From Actinomadura_C alba (GTDB lineage: Bacteria > Actinomycetota > Actinomycetes > Streptosporangiales > Streptosporangiaceae), in assembly GCF_039530285.1 (NCBI RefSeq), contig NZ_BAAAOK010000009.1, forward strand, positions 1 through 64,000: 64,000 bases of DNA, written 5' to 3'. Of the stretch, positions 41,725-50,446 are shown one piece after another. The notes below the pieces were generated by a model. That model searched no databases. It saw only the letters and a program-made list of their open reading frames with translations, and was not told the origin of the DNA. Both the position numbers and the translations under genes were made by a program. Positions within the stretch are counted from its first letter, which is position 1, and each line of letters begins with the position of its first letter.

Positions 41725-44013
41725 TCAGCGCTTCCCGCGGCGGAAGTCGAGGCGTTCCGGCGGCGGGCCGAGGTTCGGCGAAGGCTCGCCAGGAGTGCCG
41801 TCGACCTGCCCCTCATCCGGCCGGCCGGGGGCGGCCGCGTGCCTCCCGTTCGACGGCAACGGCGGAGCCGATCCCGGTGCCCGTGGCGTACCGCCGCGTG
41901 GCGCGGCGTGGCGGGCACGCGAACCGGACGGTCGAGAGGTCCCGGTCCGGGTCTCCCCGGCGTCCGACCGCTCGCGCCCCGTCGCCGGCTCGCCGGAGTC
42001 CTCGGCGTCCGTGACCCCCGCGGCGTCCGTGACCTCCGCGGCGTCCGTGACCTCGGCGGCCTCCGCGACCTCCGCCGGCCGCAGTGCCCCGGCCTCGGCC
42101 TGCTCGCGCAGGTACTCCTCGTACTCCACCCGGTGCGCGGTGGGCAGGGTCATGATCCCGGGGTTGGCGTCGACGAGCATGACCCGCCGCCCGTTCGCGG
42201 TGGCATGCGTGAACACCATCGCCGTGGGCGGCAGTTCCTGCATCTGGTGCTGCTCGATCAGCAGCTCGCGAGATCGCAGTCGTCCGTCCGGGTCCGCGGA
42301 CGTCTCCGGACCGGCCGCCGCGTGCGCGCCCTCGGCCCCGGTCGTGCCCGTGACGCTACGTCCCCAGGGTGTGGAGGCGTTGATGCCGTGCACGAGCGCC
42401 TCGTCGTCCTCCGCCGGTTCCGGCAGCGGCGACCACGCCGGGTCGGTGAGCGCGTCGGTGTCACGGGTACGGGCATAGGCGACCGTGCTGGCGTACGGGC
42501 CGCCCTTGAACCCGGCGACCACCTCGCCGGCCGCGTCGGTGACCTCGGCGACCAGCAGGCGCCGCTCGGAACCGATGTGCTCGGCGGCGACGCGGGCATC
42601 GTCGGAGTTGCCCAGCCGCATGAAGCCGACCGCGGCGTGACCGCGGCCGAGACGCTCCCGTACATGCGCGGGAATGGAACGGTACATCAGTACCAGGCCG
42701 GTACCCGTGGTCTCGCAGGCATCGATGAGGCGGTCGAGGACGTCACCCCGGAGCTTCTCCGCTCCGCACAGGAACAGAGTGTGGTCCCAACCGTGGCCCG
42801 CCGGCGACTCGCGCAGCGCATGGGTGATGGCGGTCGCGACATAGGTGCCGAGAACGCGGTTGGTCAGGACGCCCGCGCGACGGTCCATCGACACCACGTG
42901 CAGGCGGGACGGCGGCAGACGTACGGGCTCGGTGCCGAGCACCTCGAGCTTGCGCAGCTGGGACTCCAGGGTCCAGGCGCGCTCGATCACGACCTGGTCG
43001 GCGGCGCCGCGACCGAACATCGTGGTGATCCGGGCGAGCTGGGCCTCGGTGATGAGCCCGAGCCGCAGATCGTCACGCGGGTCGCCGACCTGGGCGAGCG
43101 CCCGGAGCGCCGCCGTGAGCTGCCGGATCGAGGCGGTGCCGCCGAAGACCACCAGGATGCGTTCGAGTATCGCGTTGTCGAACGACAGGTCACGGGTGCT
43201 GCTCTGCTCCTCGCTGGCGCTGACCACCAGGGAGAGCACATCGGCCATCGCCTCGGGGCCGAGATCCTTGGTCAGGTCGAGGCGCGGCAGGTCGGCGGGC
43301 AGCACCCACACCAGCGGATCGTCGCCGCGGTCGCCGGCCAGGCGCAGCAGGTCGTGCGCCACCGCCCCCTCGGACAGGTCGAGCACGGTGACCTGGGCGC
43401 CGGCGGCGAGCCTCGCGGCACCCATCATCGTCACGGCGGCCGACCAGCCCGCGAGCGTCCCGCCGACCACGTCGACGCGATCGGCTCCCGGCGGCACGCT
43501 GACCGGGTACCACTCCTGCTGGTTCTCGTAGGCCTTCCGGCGCCGGTCCCACTCGCGATAGGCGCGCGCGTGCTCCTCGTGGGCGGCGTTGAGCTCGCGC
43601 TGGCGGGTCTCGCGCTGGCGCTCCAGCCTGGCCCGCTCCTCGCTCACGCGCGACCGCAGCGCCTTCTCGCTCTGGTAGACCCCGTACCCGGTGATGAGGA
43701 CGATAACGGCGCAGGCGAGCAGGCCCACTCCGGCGAACGCCCAGTGCAGCAGGCCGGAAAGCCAGGCCAGGATGAAGATCAGGGCACCGATGCCCGCACC
43801 GGCGGCCGTGATCTTGAGGTGCCGGTTGAGCAGGTTCTCACCGTGTCGCTGCGTGGCCAGCCAGGTCTGGCTGATCCGCTCGGCCTCAGGTGGCTGCGGA
43901 CGGCGCGGTGGCGGTCCGGGATCCGGGTGCACCTGCGCGTAGTGCCAGCCGACGTAGACGCGGTCCGCTTGCGTTAAACGCGTCGTCGCTGACCCGCTCG
44001 TCACGTCGGTCAC
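41725..44013 (-). CDS. membrane protein with coiled coil and degenerate HerA/VirB4-like ATPase fold
   Basis: A 762-residue protein. Two adjacent membrane helices (about 70-112) follow a polar leader; then comes a coiled coil (SEERARLERQRETRQRELNA) and a domain shaped like an FtsK/HerA ATPase. VDVVGGTLAGWSAAVTMMGA stands where a P-loop would be but has no lysine (GGTLAGWSA); VTVLDLSEG follows as the next strand, and TLFLCGAEKLRGDVLDRLID looks like Walker B with its acid kept. The final 130 residues are a disordered acidic/repetitive tail. It is the first gene of the HerA operon. The homology reading is mine, from motif order only. Confidence 0.65.
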   Translation of the reverse strand: MTDVTSGSATTRLTQADRVYVGWHYAQVHPDPGPPPRRPQPPEAERISQTWLATQRHGENLLNRHLKITAAGAGIGALIFILAWLSGLLHWAFAGVGLLACAVIVLITGYGVYQSEKALRSRVSEERARLERQRETRQRELNAAHEEHARAYREWDRRRKAYENQQEWYPVSVPPGADRVDVVGGTLAGWSAAVTMMGAARLAAGAQVTVLDLSEGAVAHDLLRLAGDRGDDPLVWVLPADLPRLDLTKDLGPEAMADVLSLVVSASEEQSSTRDLSFDNAILERILVVFGGTASIRQLTAALRALAQVGDPRDDLRLGLITEAQLARITTMFGRGAADQVVIERAWTLESQLRKLEVLGTEPVRLPPSRLHVVSMDRRAGVLTNRVLGTYVATAITHALRESPAGHGWDHTLFLCGAEKLRGDVLDRLIDACETTGTGLVLMYRSIPAHVRERLGRGHAAVGFMRLGNSDDARVAAEHIGSERRLLVAEVTDAAGEVVAGFKGGPYASTVAYARTRDTDALTDPAWSPLPEPAEDDEALVHGINASTPWGRSVTGTTGAEGAHAAAGPETSADPDGRLRSRELLIEQHQMQELPPTAMVFTHATANGRRVMLVDANPGIMTLPTAHRVEYEEYLREQAEAGALRPAEVAEAAEVTDAAEVTDAAGVTDAEDSGEPATGRERSDAGETRTGTSRPSGSRARHAAPRGGTPRAPGSAPPLPSNGRHAAAPGRPDEGQVDGTPGEPSPNLGPPPERLDFRRGKR

Positions 44014-44542
44014 GTTCAGGCCTCTGGGCAGTCGGAATCGTCCACGTACAGCCTAAGAAGGTTTCGTAGTATTCGTATGCACTTCACCGTAATCAATGCG
44101 TATACCTGACTAAGCGTAGCAATCCACGCAAGGTGGTCACTACGCGAACCTGAGCGAGGATTCGTTCGCGGCCCCACCGCGCGGCCGGCCTGATTTACCC
44201 GAGGCCCATTCTTTGCGGCGCGGCCCTAATGGCCGAAAACCACTAATCGGACACAACAGGGGCGGCGAGACCTCCGCCATCGCCATCGGGCAGAGGCGAC
44301 GTGCCGGAACCCTCAGCGGCTCGCGGGACCGCCTGTCCGTCTCGGAAGCTCCAGCCCGGTCGCCGCGCCTCACACGGTCCCATCCCGTTCGACCACTGGG
44401 AAGCGCCGCCGGGTTCCCGCGACGGCCCGCAAGCACCCCTTCCGACACATGACCCCACAGGGTGATGAACTATGCACTACCTGTAACTAAAAGTCGGCAC
44501 TCTGAAGAGAGCATCATCACCACGTCGCAGAGGAGAGCGCCG
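44014..44542. other. intergenic control region
   Basis: About 530 bp between the divergent genes at 41725-44013 and 44543. The part 44060-44135 is AT-rich (GTAGTATTCGTATGCAC and following) and probably contains the promoter of the minus-strand operon. The rest (44140-44460) is GC-rich with frames on both strands that have no motif or ribosome binding site. Confidence 0.4.
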
Positions 44543-44815
44543 ATGTCGATCGACACGCACACGAACCGGGAGACCCAGTCACTTGACGCGCTGGCGGTGC
44601 AGCTCAACGCGTTGGTCGGCGTGCACGCCGAGGTCTCCGTCCGCGACGGAGCGGCTCCGTTCCTCAAAGCGACCAACAGCACGACACCTCTGCTCACCGA
44701 ACAGATCACCGTCACCGGCGAGCACTACCGATGGTCGTGGGGTGAACCGGTCGGCCCGGTGTCCGACCCGATGGCAGCGGCGGCCCAAGTCGTGAAAGTC
44801 ATCCGCGACCGATAG
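44543..44815 (+). CDS. small XRE-associated-type hypothetical protein
   Basis: A 90-residue protein starting at ATG with GAGGAG upstream. It resembles the small proteins that accompany XRE regulators: LDALAVQLNALVGVHAEVSV, then a strand pair ending EHYRWSWGEPVGPVSDPMAA and a short helix VVKVIRDR. No regulator is adjacent here. A strong hairpin follows. Function unknown. Confidence 0.65.
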   Translation: MSIDTHTNRETQSLDALAVQLNALVGVHAEVSVRDGAAPFLKATNSTTPLLTEQITVTGEHYRWSWGEPVGPVSDPMAAAAQVVKVIRDR

Positions 44816-44827
44816 CGCACCCAGATC

Positions 44828-44870
44828 GGGGCGCGGCGTCACGGCATTGGCGCGTGGGACGCCGCGCCCC
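44828..44870 (+). terminator. strong terminator between the small gene and mycosin
   Basis: Perfect 13-bp arms GGGGCGCGGCGTC and GACGCCGCGCCCC with a 17-base loop. It lies between the convergent small gene and the type VII mycosin gene and can serve both. Confidence 0.85.
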
Positions 44871-44921
44871 TGAGGAAGCCGTCTACGACGTGGACACGGC
44901 CTTCCCTGGAGCCATCCGACA

Positions 44922-46298
44922 CTATGGTCGGCGGTCAGGCGCATCCCATTGGTCGGGTGAGCCCGGGTTCGGCTGCTGCCGTGGGGGTGGCGCGCCTTGG
45001 GGCGGCGCACCCTCACGCGGGATGAACTGCGGGTGAGCCGCCGGTGGCGGTACGGGAGCCTGCCCGGGTGGTGGCGAGCGCACGCCCTCGTGCGGCGGTG
45101 GGTACGGACCTCCGGACGGCGGATATGGCCCGGGGTGTGGAAATCCGGCGGGGGCCGGGCGGCGACGGCTGCGGGTGGTGAAGAAGACGATGAGGGCGAT
45201 GATGACCGCCGCCGGAATCAGCAGAATGGCCAAAGATCGCCAAGCGGTCGGGATACTGCTGTTGGACTTCGACCCCTCGGCGGCGCTCTCCTTCTTGTCA
45301 CCGGCCCACTTGTCATAACCGGCGAAGACGGGGTTCGGCGAGTTCTTGGGCACCTTTTCGGTGAGCGCGCGATAGGGTCGGATCAGCCCGTATCCGGTCT
45401 GGTTGTCCTTGCCGGGCGCGCCCACATCACGGGCCGAGGCGATGATGCGCTGCACCACCTCACGAGCCGACATCTTCGGGAACTCCGACCGCACCAACGC
45501 CACCGCGGCCGAGGTCAGTGCCGTCGACGAGCTCGTGCCTCCCGAACTCGTGTGGAACTTCCCATCCATGAGAACGCTGCCGACTTCGGCGCCTGGAGCC
45601 GCGACCGTGACATAGGGCTGCCGCTGCGTCTGGGCCCAGGGTCTGAACTTATAGTCGACGGCCCCCACCGCGAGCACCCCCAGACAGTTCGCGGGGTACA
45701 TCGACGCGTTCGTGGTCGCGCCATCGTTGCCCGCCCCCGCGACGACTACAGCGTCCCGTTCGAGCGCATATCCCACAGCGTCCTGCACGTCAGTGGGGCA
45801 TGCACCGGGCTTTGCCTGCGAAAGGCTGATGACCTTGGCTTTATGGTCAGCCGCATACCGGATCGCCGATGCGGCTCCTACTAGACCCTTCGTCACAATG
45901 GGCAGAATCTTCACGCGCGGTGCCACACCGACGAAACCCGTACCCGTCCCCTGTGCGGCGATCAGTGACGCCATTCCAGTGCCGTGCCCCGGATACTCGG
46001 CATCATCCAGGTCGTTGCGGCCGTCGCCGCCTCCACCGGTGGCATTGGTGCCGGGCAGAACCACACCTGAAAGTTCCGGGATGCTGGCCTGAACTCCGGT
46101 ATCGAGGACCGCGACCGTGACCCCCTGGCCTTGAGTGATCGGCCAGAGCCGGTCCTGGACCCCCCACGTCGTGAACCACCACTGCTGTTCGAGCGGCCTC
46201 GGGTAAGCCGATGCCCAGCCAGGCGATGACGTCGCCATCACCATGAGCACGGCCAGGGCCGCCCCGACCGGCGCTCGACTTCGCAATCGCATCGACAT
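44922..46298 (-). CDS. mycP: type VII secretion mycosin (MycP), first copy
   Basis: A 458-residue membrane-anchored subtilase. Signal peptide (1-31), then the S8 triad: Asp66 in AVLDTGVQ, His105 in YPGHGTGMAS, Ser256 in SGGTSSSTALTSAAVAL, oxyanion Asn191 in GAGND. A pair of cysteines (167, 205) lies near the active site. Membrane helix at about 360-382 (AILLIPAAVIIALIVFFTTR) and a Pro-rich cytoplasmic tail follow. It is the last gene of the eccD-eccB-esx operon. The serine context GTSSST rather than GTSMAxP is a mycosin feature. Confidence 0.93.
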   Translation of the reverse strand: MSMRLRSRAPVGAALAVLMVMATSSPGWASAYPRPLEQQWWFTTWGVQDRLWPITQGQGVTVAVLDTGVQASIPELSGVVLPGTNATGGGGDGRNDLDDAEYPGHGTGMASLIAAQGTGTGFVGVAPRVKILPIVTKGLVGAASAIRYAADHKAKVISLSQAKPGACPTDVQDAVGYALERDAVVVAGAGNDGATTNASMYPANCLGVLAVGAVDYKFRPWAQTQRQPYVTVAAPGAEVGSVLMDGKFHTSSGGTSSSTALTSAAVALVRSEFPKMSAREVVQRIIASARDVGAPGKDNQTGYGLIRPYRALTEKVPKNSPNPVFAGYDKWAGDKKESAAEGSKSNSSIPTAWRSLAILLIPAAVIIALIVFFTTRSRRRPAPAGFPHPGPYPPSGGPYPPPHEGVRSPPPGQAPVPPPAAHPQFIPREGAPPQGAPPPRQQPNPGSPDQWDAPDRRP

Positions 46299-46385
46299 AC
46301 CTCACCTATCCGTACTCAAAGTGATGCAGGTCTGGGCGCGATGGTACCCAGACCCGCATGCTCTCGGCCGATGAAACCGGCCGGT

Positions 46386-47546
46386 TCAGCCGATCACCGG
46401 TGGTGCCGCGTCGTCGTCAGCACCCCACACGTCCTCATCCTCGGTGAGCCAGGTCGTGCGCTCGCGCTCTTCGCCGTCACCACCTTGGCCGCCTCCGGCA
46501 CCCATGGGCATTCCACCCATTCCCATGCCGCCCGCTCCGAGGCCGTTCTTGCCCAGTGCCCCCATGCCGGGGCCACCGAATGCACCAGGGCCGGCTCCCC
46601 CTGCTCCGACACCGCCACCCGGCAGTCCGCCGCCGGCACCGAGACCTCCGCCGACGCCACCGGGGCCGAGACCACCACCCCCGGGCATTCCGCCGCTGAG
46701 ACCACCGCCGCCTGCGCCGCCGCCGACCCCGGCCAGGTCAGAGCCGCCACCACCGGGATAGCCACCACCACCGGGACCGTTCGGCAGGTCGCCGCCACCA
46801 GGACCGTTCGGCAGGTCGCCGCCGCCGGGACCCTTCGGGAAGTCGCCGCCGCCGGGACCCTTCGGGAAGTCGCCACCGCCGGGACCCTTCGGCAGGTCGC
46901 CACCGCCGGGACCCTTCGGCAGGTCGCCACCACCAGGACCGCCGGGCGGCTTGCCGGGCCCGCCGGGAGGCCTCTCACCCGGGCCGTAGGGACTGATATT
47001 GGTGTTGGGCATATCAGCCTGAATGCTCGCGGGGAAATTGCTGTTCGACTGGGCCGTCTGGCTCTGCAGCCGTTCCATCAATTCCCCGGCCTGCTGGTTT
47101 CTAGCGCCCAGTCCAGTGGCACCACCCAGCGCCATCCAGTCCGAGCTCCACCACGGGTCGTCCCTGACGTTGTCCTTCCAGCTCTGCTGCATTTGCGAGT
47201 GACTTGTCAGAGCATTGCCCGTGCGCTGGCTCTCCGTGTAGATCTCTTTGGCCTGCTCGTAGGCCTTCTGCATCTGGGTCATCGCCGCGACGGCATCTTT
47301 GCCGCCCCAATGCTCGGCCAGCCTCCTCGACTGGTCATAAATTAGCTCGACGGTATCTTCCATACGCTTGGACACAGCGGTGTACGCGGCACCTGCCTTC
47401 TGCACCGGCTCAGGTTGCATCCCATTGATGATCTGCTTGAGAGCGTCGTACTGATTCTCCCAGACCTTCAGGGAGTTCCAGCCACCGATGCCCGAACCAT
47501 CGGTGTTTATATCTTCCGACCTGATGTCGCGGTTCTCTCGAGTCAT
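46386..47546 (-). CDS. WXG-type type VII substrate with Gly/Pro repeat domain
   Basis: A 386-residue protein. The first ~170 residues are helical with a WGG turn (Trp80) and YEQAKEIYTESQ, the layout of a large ESX/PPE-like substrate. Residues about 195-355 are Gly/Pro-rich, with six tandem GPGGGDxPx units followed by looser GGGG repeats. The tail WLTEDEDVWGADDDAAPPVI is acidic and conserved in type VII substrates of actinomycetes. It lies between mycosin and another small substrate-like gene in one operon. Confidence 0.8.
   Translation of the reverse strand: MTRENRDIRSEDINTDGSGIGGWNSLKVWENQYDALKQIINGMQPEPVQKAGAAYTAVSKRMEDTVELIYDQSRRLAEHWGGKDAVAAMTQMQKAYEQAKEIYTESQRTGNALTSHSQMQQSWKDNVRDDPWWSSDWMALGGATGLGARNQQAGELMERLQSQTAQSNSNFPASIQADMPNTNISPYGPGERPPGGPGKPPGGPGGGDLPKGPGGGDLPKGPGGGDFPKGPGGGDFPKGPGGGDLPNGPGGGDLPNGPGGGGYPGGGGSDLAGVGGGAGGGGLSGGMPGGGGLGPGGVGGGLGAGGGLPGGGVGAGGAGPGAFGGPGMGALGKNGLGAGGMGMGGMPMGAGGGQGGDGEERERTTWLTEDEDVWGADDDAAPPVIG
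46764..46935 (-). repeat. 27-bp tandem repeats encoding GPGGGDxPx
   Basis: Six in-frame 27-bp units within the substrate gene, alternating Leu or Phe and Lys or Asn at two positions. They are nearly identical at DNA level, so copy number can change by slippage without loss of frame. Confidence 0.85.
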
Positions 47547-47573
47547 CGTCTCCAGTCCTCTCCCGCGCGATGC

Positions 47574-47990
47574 CTAGGCGTACTGCGCACCTGAACTCGG
47601 CGGCCCGCCATTGCCCGCATTCCGCGCGGCATCGGTGTTGGCCCGCTCCGCTTCCCCGTGAGTAGAAGCCGAGCGATCAATGGCATTGATGAGACCCTCG
47701 TAGGCAGTGATGAATTCACCGTAGACCCTGGTGATCTGGTTATAGGCGTTCTTCGTGGTCTGAGAGAGACCTTGCGCCGCAGGGTAGTTACCGAGGTGTT
47801 CTTTTTCGACCCGCCCCTGGTCATCTGACTGCAGATCGTTCAAGGTGCCCGGCTTCCACGATTTGAGATCCTGCAGATCTTTCTCCAGCTCACCGTGGAC
47901 GCTTCTGAGTATCCTGCGGTCGACCTGGATTTCCTGACCGGCCGAAGGCAGTTCTCTCGGAAACGTCCTAGGCTCGTTAGTCGGTGCCAT
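47574..47990 (-). CDS. small type VII secretion-associated helical protein
   Basis: A 138-residue helical protein with a polar start and LRSVHGELEKDLQDLKSWKP, then TKNAYNQITRVYGEFITAYE. The residues around SWKPG sit where WXG100 proteins have their turn, and its place between the Esx pair and the larger substrate suggests a chaperone or paired substrate. It has no C-terminal YxxxD/E motif that I can be sure of. It shares the operon with the genes on both sides. Confidence 0.6.
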   Translation of the reverse strand: MAPTNEPRTFPRELPSAGQEIQVDRRILRSVHGELEKDLQDLKSWKPGTLNDLQSDDQGRVEKEHLGNYPAAQGLSQTTKNAYNQITRVYGEFITAYEGLINAIDRSASTHGEAERANTDAARNAGNGGPPSSGAQYA

Positions 47991-48142
47991 GGCTCGATGC
48001 CTCCGTCGCTGTCACCATAATCATCCGTCATCTGGCTGGAGACCGAGCAGGCGCTCTGCGGTCTCACCTGTTGAAAAACATCACCGGGCCGGCGGGCCCT
48101 TTTGCTCCGCCGGACCCGGTGACCATGGTCTTGGTTCGACCG

Positions 48143-48442
48143 TCAGCCGCCCCAGATGCCCGTGTTGGCCTTCTCTGCCGCCTGGTAGTTGGCGCTGGAG
48201 TCGCCGATCGCGACACCGAGCTGCTGCACGATGTTCTGCATGTCCGCCGCGGACTTGTCCCACTTGGCCTTCGCCTGCCAGTAGAACTCCTGAGCGCCAC
48301 CCTCCCAGCGGGAGAGGTTGCCCTTCAGCTTGCCCTCGAGGTCGGTGAGCTCGTCGCGCAGCGCGCGGGCGGCCATCGAGAAGTTCGCCTCGCCCGCGGT
48401 CAGGGCGCCGAAATTGGCCCTGGTGTAGTCGTCACCGCTCAT
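48143..48442 (-). CDS. WXG100-family ESAT-6-like protein (EsxA/EsxB type)
   Basis: A 99-residue helical hairpin protein with W46-E-G at the turn and Y86-Q-A-A-E as the C-terminal YxxxE secretion motif. Its partner is the neighbouring WXG100 gene, with which it should form a heterodimer exported by EccC. Confidence 0.92.
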   Translation of the reverse strand: MSGDDYTRANFGALTAGEANFSMAARALRDELTDLEGKLKGNLSRWEGGAQEFYWQAKAKWDKSAADMQNIVQQLGVAIGDSSANYQAAEKANTGIWGG

Positions 48443-48482
48443 CGTCTAATGTCCTCCGTCGTCGCGTCGATCAGGGGGTGGC

Positions 48483-48803
48483 TCAGGTCGTGCCGTTAAG
48501 CAGGGCCTGGACCTTGTTGACGGCCTCGTCCGCCAGCTGTTCCTTGGCCTCGTACGTGATCTTGGTGTCGGCGAGCTTCTGGTGCATCTCCTCGAGCTGC
48601 CGGAGCACGACCTTGAACTCCTCGTCGAACCTGCGGAACACCTTCTCGAAGGCCATCGACGCGTTGCCTTCCCAGCCGCGCCGCATCTCGCTCTTGTGAC
48701 CTTCGAGCTGGATCTGCAAGCCCTTGATCACGCCCGCGGACGCATCGATGTCCTGAGCGGCCTTGGCCATTGCTTGCCTATCGACAGCGGACTGTTCTGA
48801 CAT
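48483..48803 (-). CDS. WXG100-family ESAT-6-like protein, partner
   Basis: A 106-residue helical hairpin protein: WEG at 44-46 in the turn and YEAKE (84-88) as the C-terminal motif. It precedes the second WXG100 gene by 40 bp. Both having YxxxE is slightly unusual, because normally only one partner of a pair carries it. Confidence 0.92.
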   Translation of the reverse strand: MSEQSAVDRQAMAKAAQDIDASAGVIKGLQIQLEGHKSEMRRGWEGNASMAFEKVFRRFDEEFKVVLRQLEEMHQKLADTKITYEAKEQLADEAVNKVQALLNGTT

Positions 48804-49033
48804 CCGTCACCTCCCGTGACTACTGACTGATACGACCCTACGTTTGATCAGGGGAAAGGCGCGGGTCCGCCGCCGTGAGCCCCCGCTCCGCGACCACCAC
48901 CTCACCATGCGTCCTCGTGACCCCTTAGGCGCAGACAAGATCGCTCTTCGCAAAGTCCTTTTTACTCTACGAGGTCAATAGAGATGTTGTCCATCTCTAC
49001 CGGCTCTTTCGATATAAGTCCGACGTTCAACTG
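48804..49033. promoter_or_regulatory. gap upstream of the Esx genes
   Basis: A 230-bp AT-richer gap between eccB and the first esx gene. It is large enough for a separate promoter, so the substrate genes may be transcribed independently of eccD-eccB. No clear -10/-35 pair is claimed. Confidence 0.35.
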
Positions 49034-50437
49034 TCACCCGCCGTTCCCTGTGGCGGAGGCATTTGTTTGGAGTTGCTGGCCGGCGGCCTGGGCGTCGAGC
49101 GTCGGGCCCAGCGGGATGAGTCCCAAAACCTCGGCCGGCACGTTCGCGGCGTTCCCCGGTATCGCGTAGCCGAGCTTGGTCGCCTCCTCGGCCGACTTGA
49201 AAGCGAACCTGCGCCCCTCGGCCACCAGGAAGTACGTGCTGACCGCCGACGCCTTCCCCTCGCTGGGCACCAGGCCGGCCACCGCGGCACCGCCCGGCGG
49301 GAAGACGAACTGGTCGGCCCCGGTGGGAGCGACGCTCTGCGGTGGCGCGGGAAGCGTGCCGCCGATCCGCAACCGGCCTCCCGTGTTGCCGGACGCGTCC
49401 TCGTAGGCGGCGCACAACGGGCTCGTGTCGGTGTACGGGACGATCGACGGTGCCCGCGGTGGCAGCTCAGGGCTCGCGAGATTCCTGCTCGATGGGTTGG
49501 CGTTCGCCTTCGCCGAATCAGTGCGAATGGGGGTGATGTTCCCACCGCCGTACGCCTTCACGGTGTCCGGATCCGCGCGGAGCAGCTGCATCTGCAGTTC
49601 GCTGATCCTGGCCAGGCCGTCCTCGAGCAGGACGTACGCCGCACCGTTCTCGGTGGTGAAGATCTGACCGATTCTGGCCTGGCCGTTCGGGCCCTGCACG
49701 GCCTCTCCGCGCCTGGCAATCGGCGGCACCGCGTAGGCGGGGCCTTCCGGCAGCGCGTTGAGCCACTTGGCGGCGACCACGGGCTTGTTCTGCGTCATCG
49801 ACGCGACGGCATAGTCGGGCACCTTGAACCGCTTGTTCTGCCACAACAGCCAGGCCTGGTTGTCCGCCATCACGACGGCCCCCTGCCCGTCACCGAGCGG
49901 CTGACCGCCGACCGATCGCCCGGCGACAAGCGTCACCACCGGGGTACTACCCGACACGCCCATCTCCACCGTGCGCACGCATACCGACCACGGGGTCTTT
50001 ACCAGCCTCTTGGCGTCGGGCAGCGTGTCCGGGGCCCCGGAGATGCCGATCAGCGGTCCTCGCTCGAACTTGGTGAGCGAGTTGCGCGACACGGTGCGCC
50101 GGCTCTTCGCGTCGGCGCCGGCCAGCAGGCGCGCGGACACGTAGTTGGCCACCGGGCAGAGCTTTCCGTTCTCACACCAGACGTACCTGGCCCCGGTCTC
50201 CTTCTCGACGATGAGCATCCCGGCCTTCTGCAGCCCCGTGGCTCCACCGGGTCGCAGGATGCCCAGGATGCCGAAGACCGCCGCGATCAGCACGCCGACC
50301 ATCACCCCGGAGAAGGTGGCGACGGCCAGCCGGCGCAGCGGCTGTTCCGGATGGTCCGGTTCGCCCATCATCAGGGCCTGCGAGGCCCGCTGGTTCATCA
50401 GCCGGTGGGCCTGCAGCAGGTCTTTTCGGGTCTGCAT
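49034..50437 (-). CDS. eccB: type VII secretion protein EccB
   Basis: A 467-residue core component. It has a cytoplasmic leader (MQTRKDLLQAHRLMNQRASQ), one membrane helix (about 38-61) and a large periplasmic domain with the EccB repeats (for example GQARIGQIFTTENGAAYVLL then EDGLARISELQMQLLRADPD). EccB forms the outer-facing trimeric part of the ESX membrane complex with EccC and EccD. It starts 9 bp after the eccD stop. Confidence 0.95.
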   Translation of the reverse strand: MQTRKDLLQAHRLMNQRASQALMMGEPDHPEQPLRRLAVATFSGVMVGVLIAAVFGILGILRPGGATGLQKAGMLIVEKETGARYVWCENGKLCPVANYVSARLLAGADAKSRRTVSRNSLTKFERGPLIGISGAPDTLPDAKRLVKTPWSVCVRTVEMGVSGSTPVVTLVAGRSVGGQPLGDGQGAVVMADNQAWLLWQNKRFKVPDYAVASMTQNKPVVAAKWLNALPEGPAYAVPPIARRGEAVQGPNGQARIGQIFTTENGAAYVLLEDGLARISELQMQLLRADPDTVKAYGGGNITPIRTDSAKANANPSSRNLASPELPPRAPSIVPYTDTSPLCAAYEDASGNTGGRLRIGGTLPAPPQSVAPTGADQFVFPPGGAAVAGLVPSEGKASAVSTYFLVAEGRRFAFKSAEEATKLGYAIPGNAANVPAEVLGLIPLGPTLDAQAAGQQLQTNASATGNGG

Positions 50438-50446
50438 CTTCGGCCC

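Noticed and set aside
41725..44013. EccE
   Set aside because: It has two N-terminal helices like EccE, but it is far longer, has a coiled coil and an ATPase-like domain, and lies outside the eccB/C/D operons.
44140..44448. Minus-strand 102-codon frame upstream of the small gene at 44543
   Set aside because: No ribosome binding site, no motif and overlapping frames of similar length on both strands.
46764..46935. CRISPR-like or regulatory repeat
   Set aside because: The repeats are in frame in a coding gene and have no spacers.
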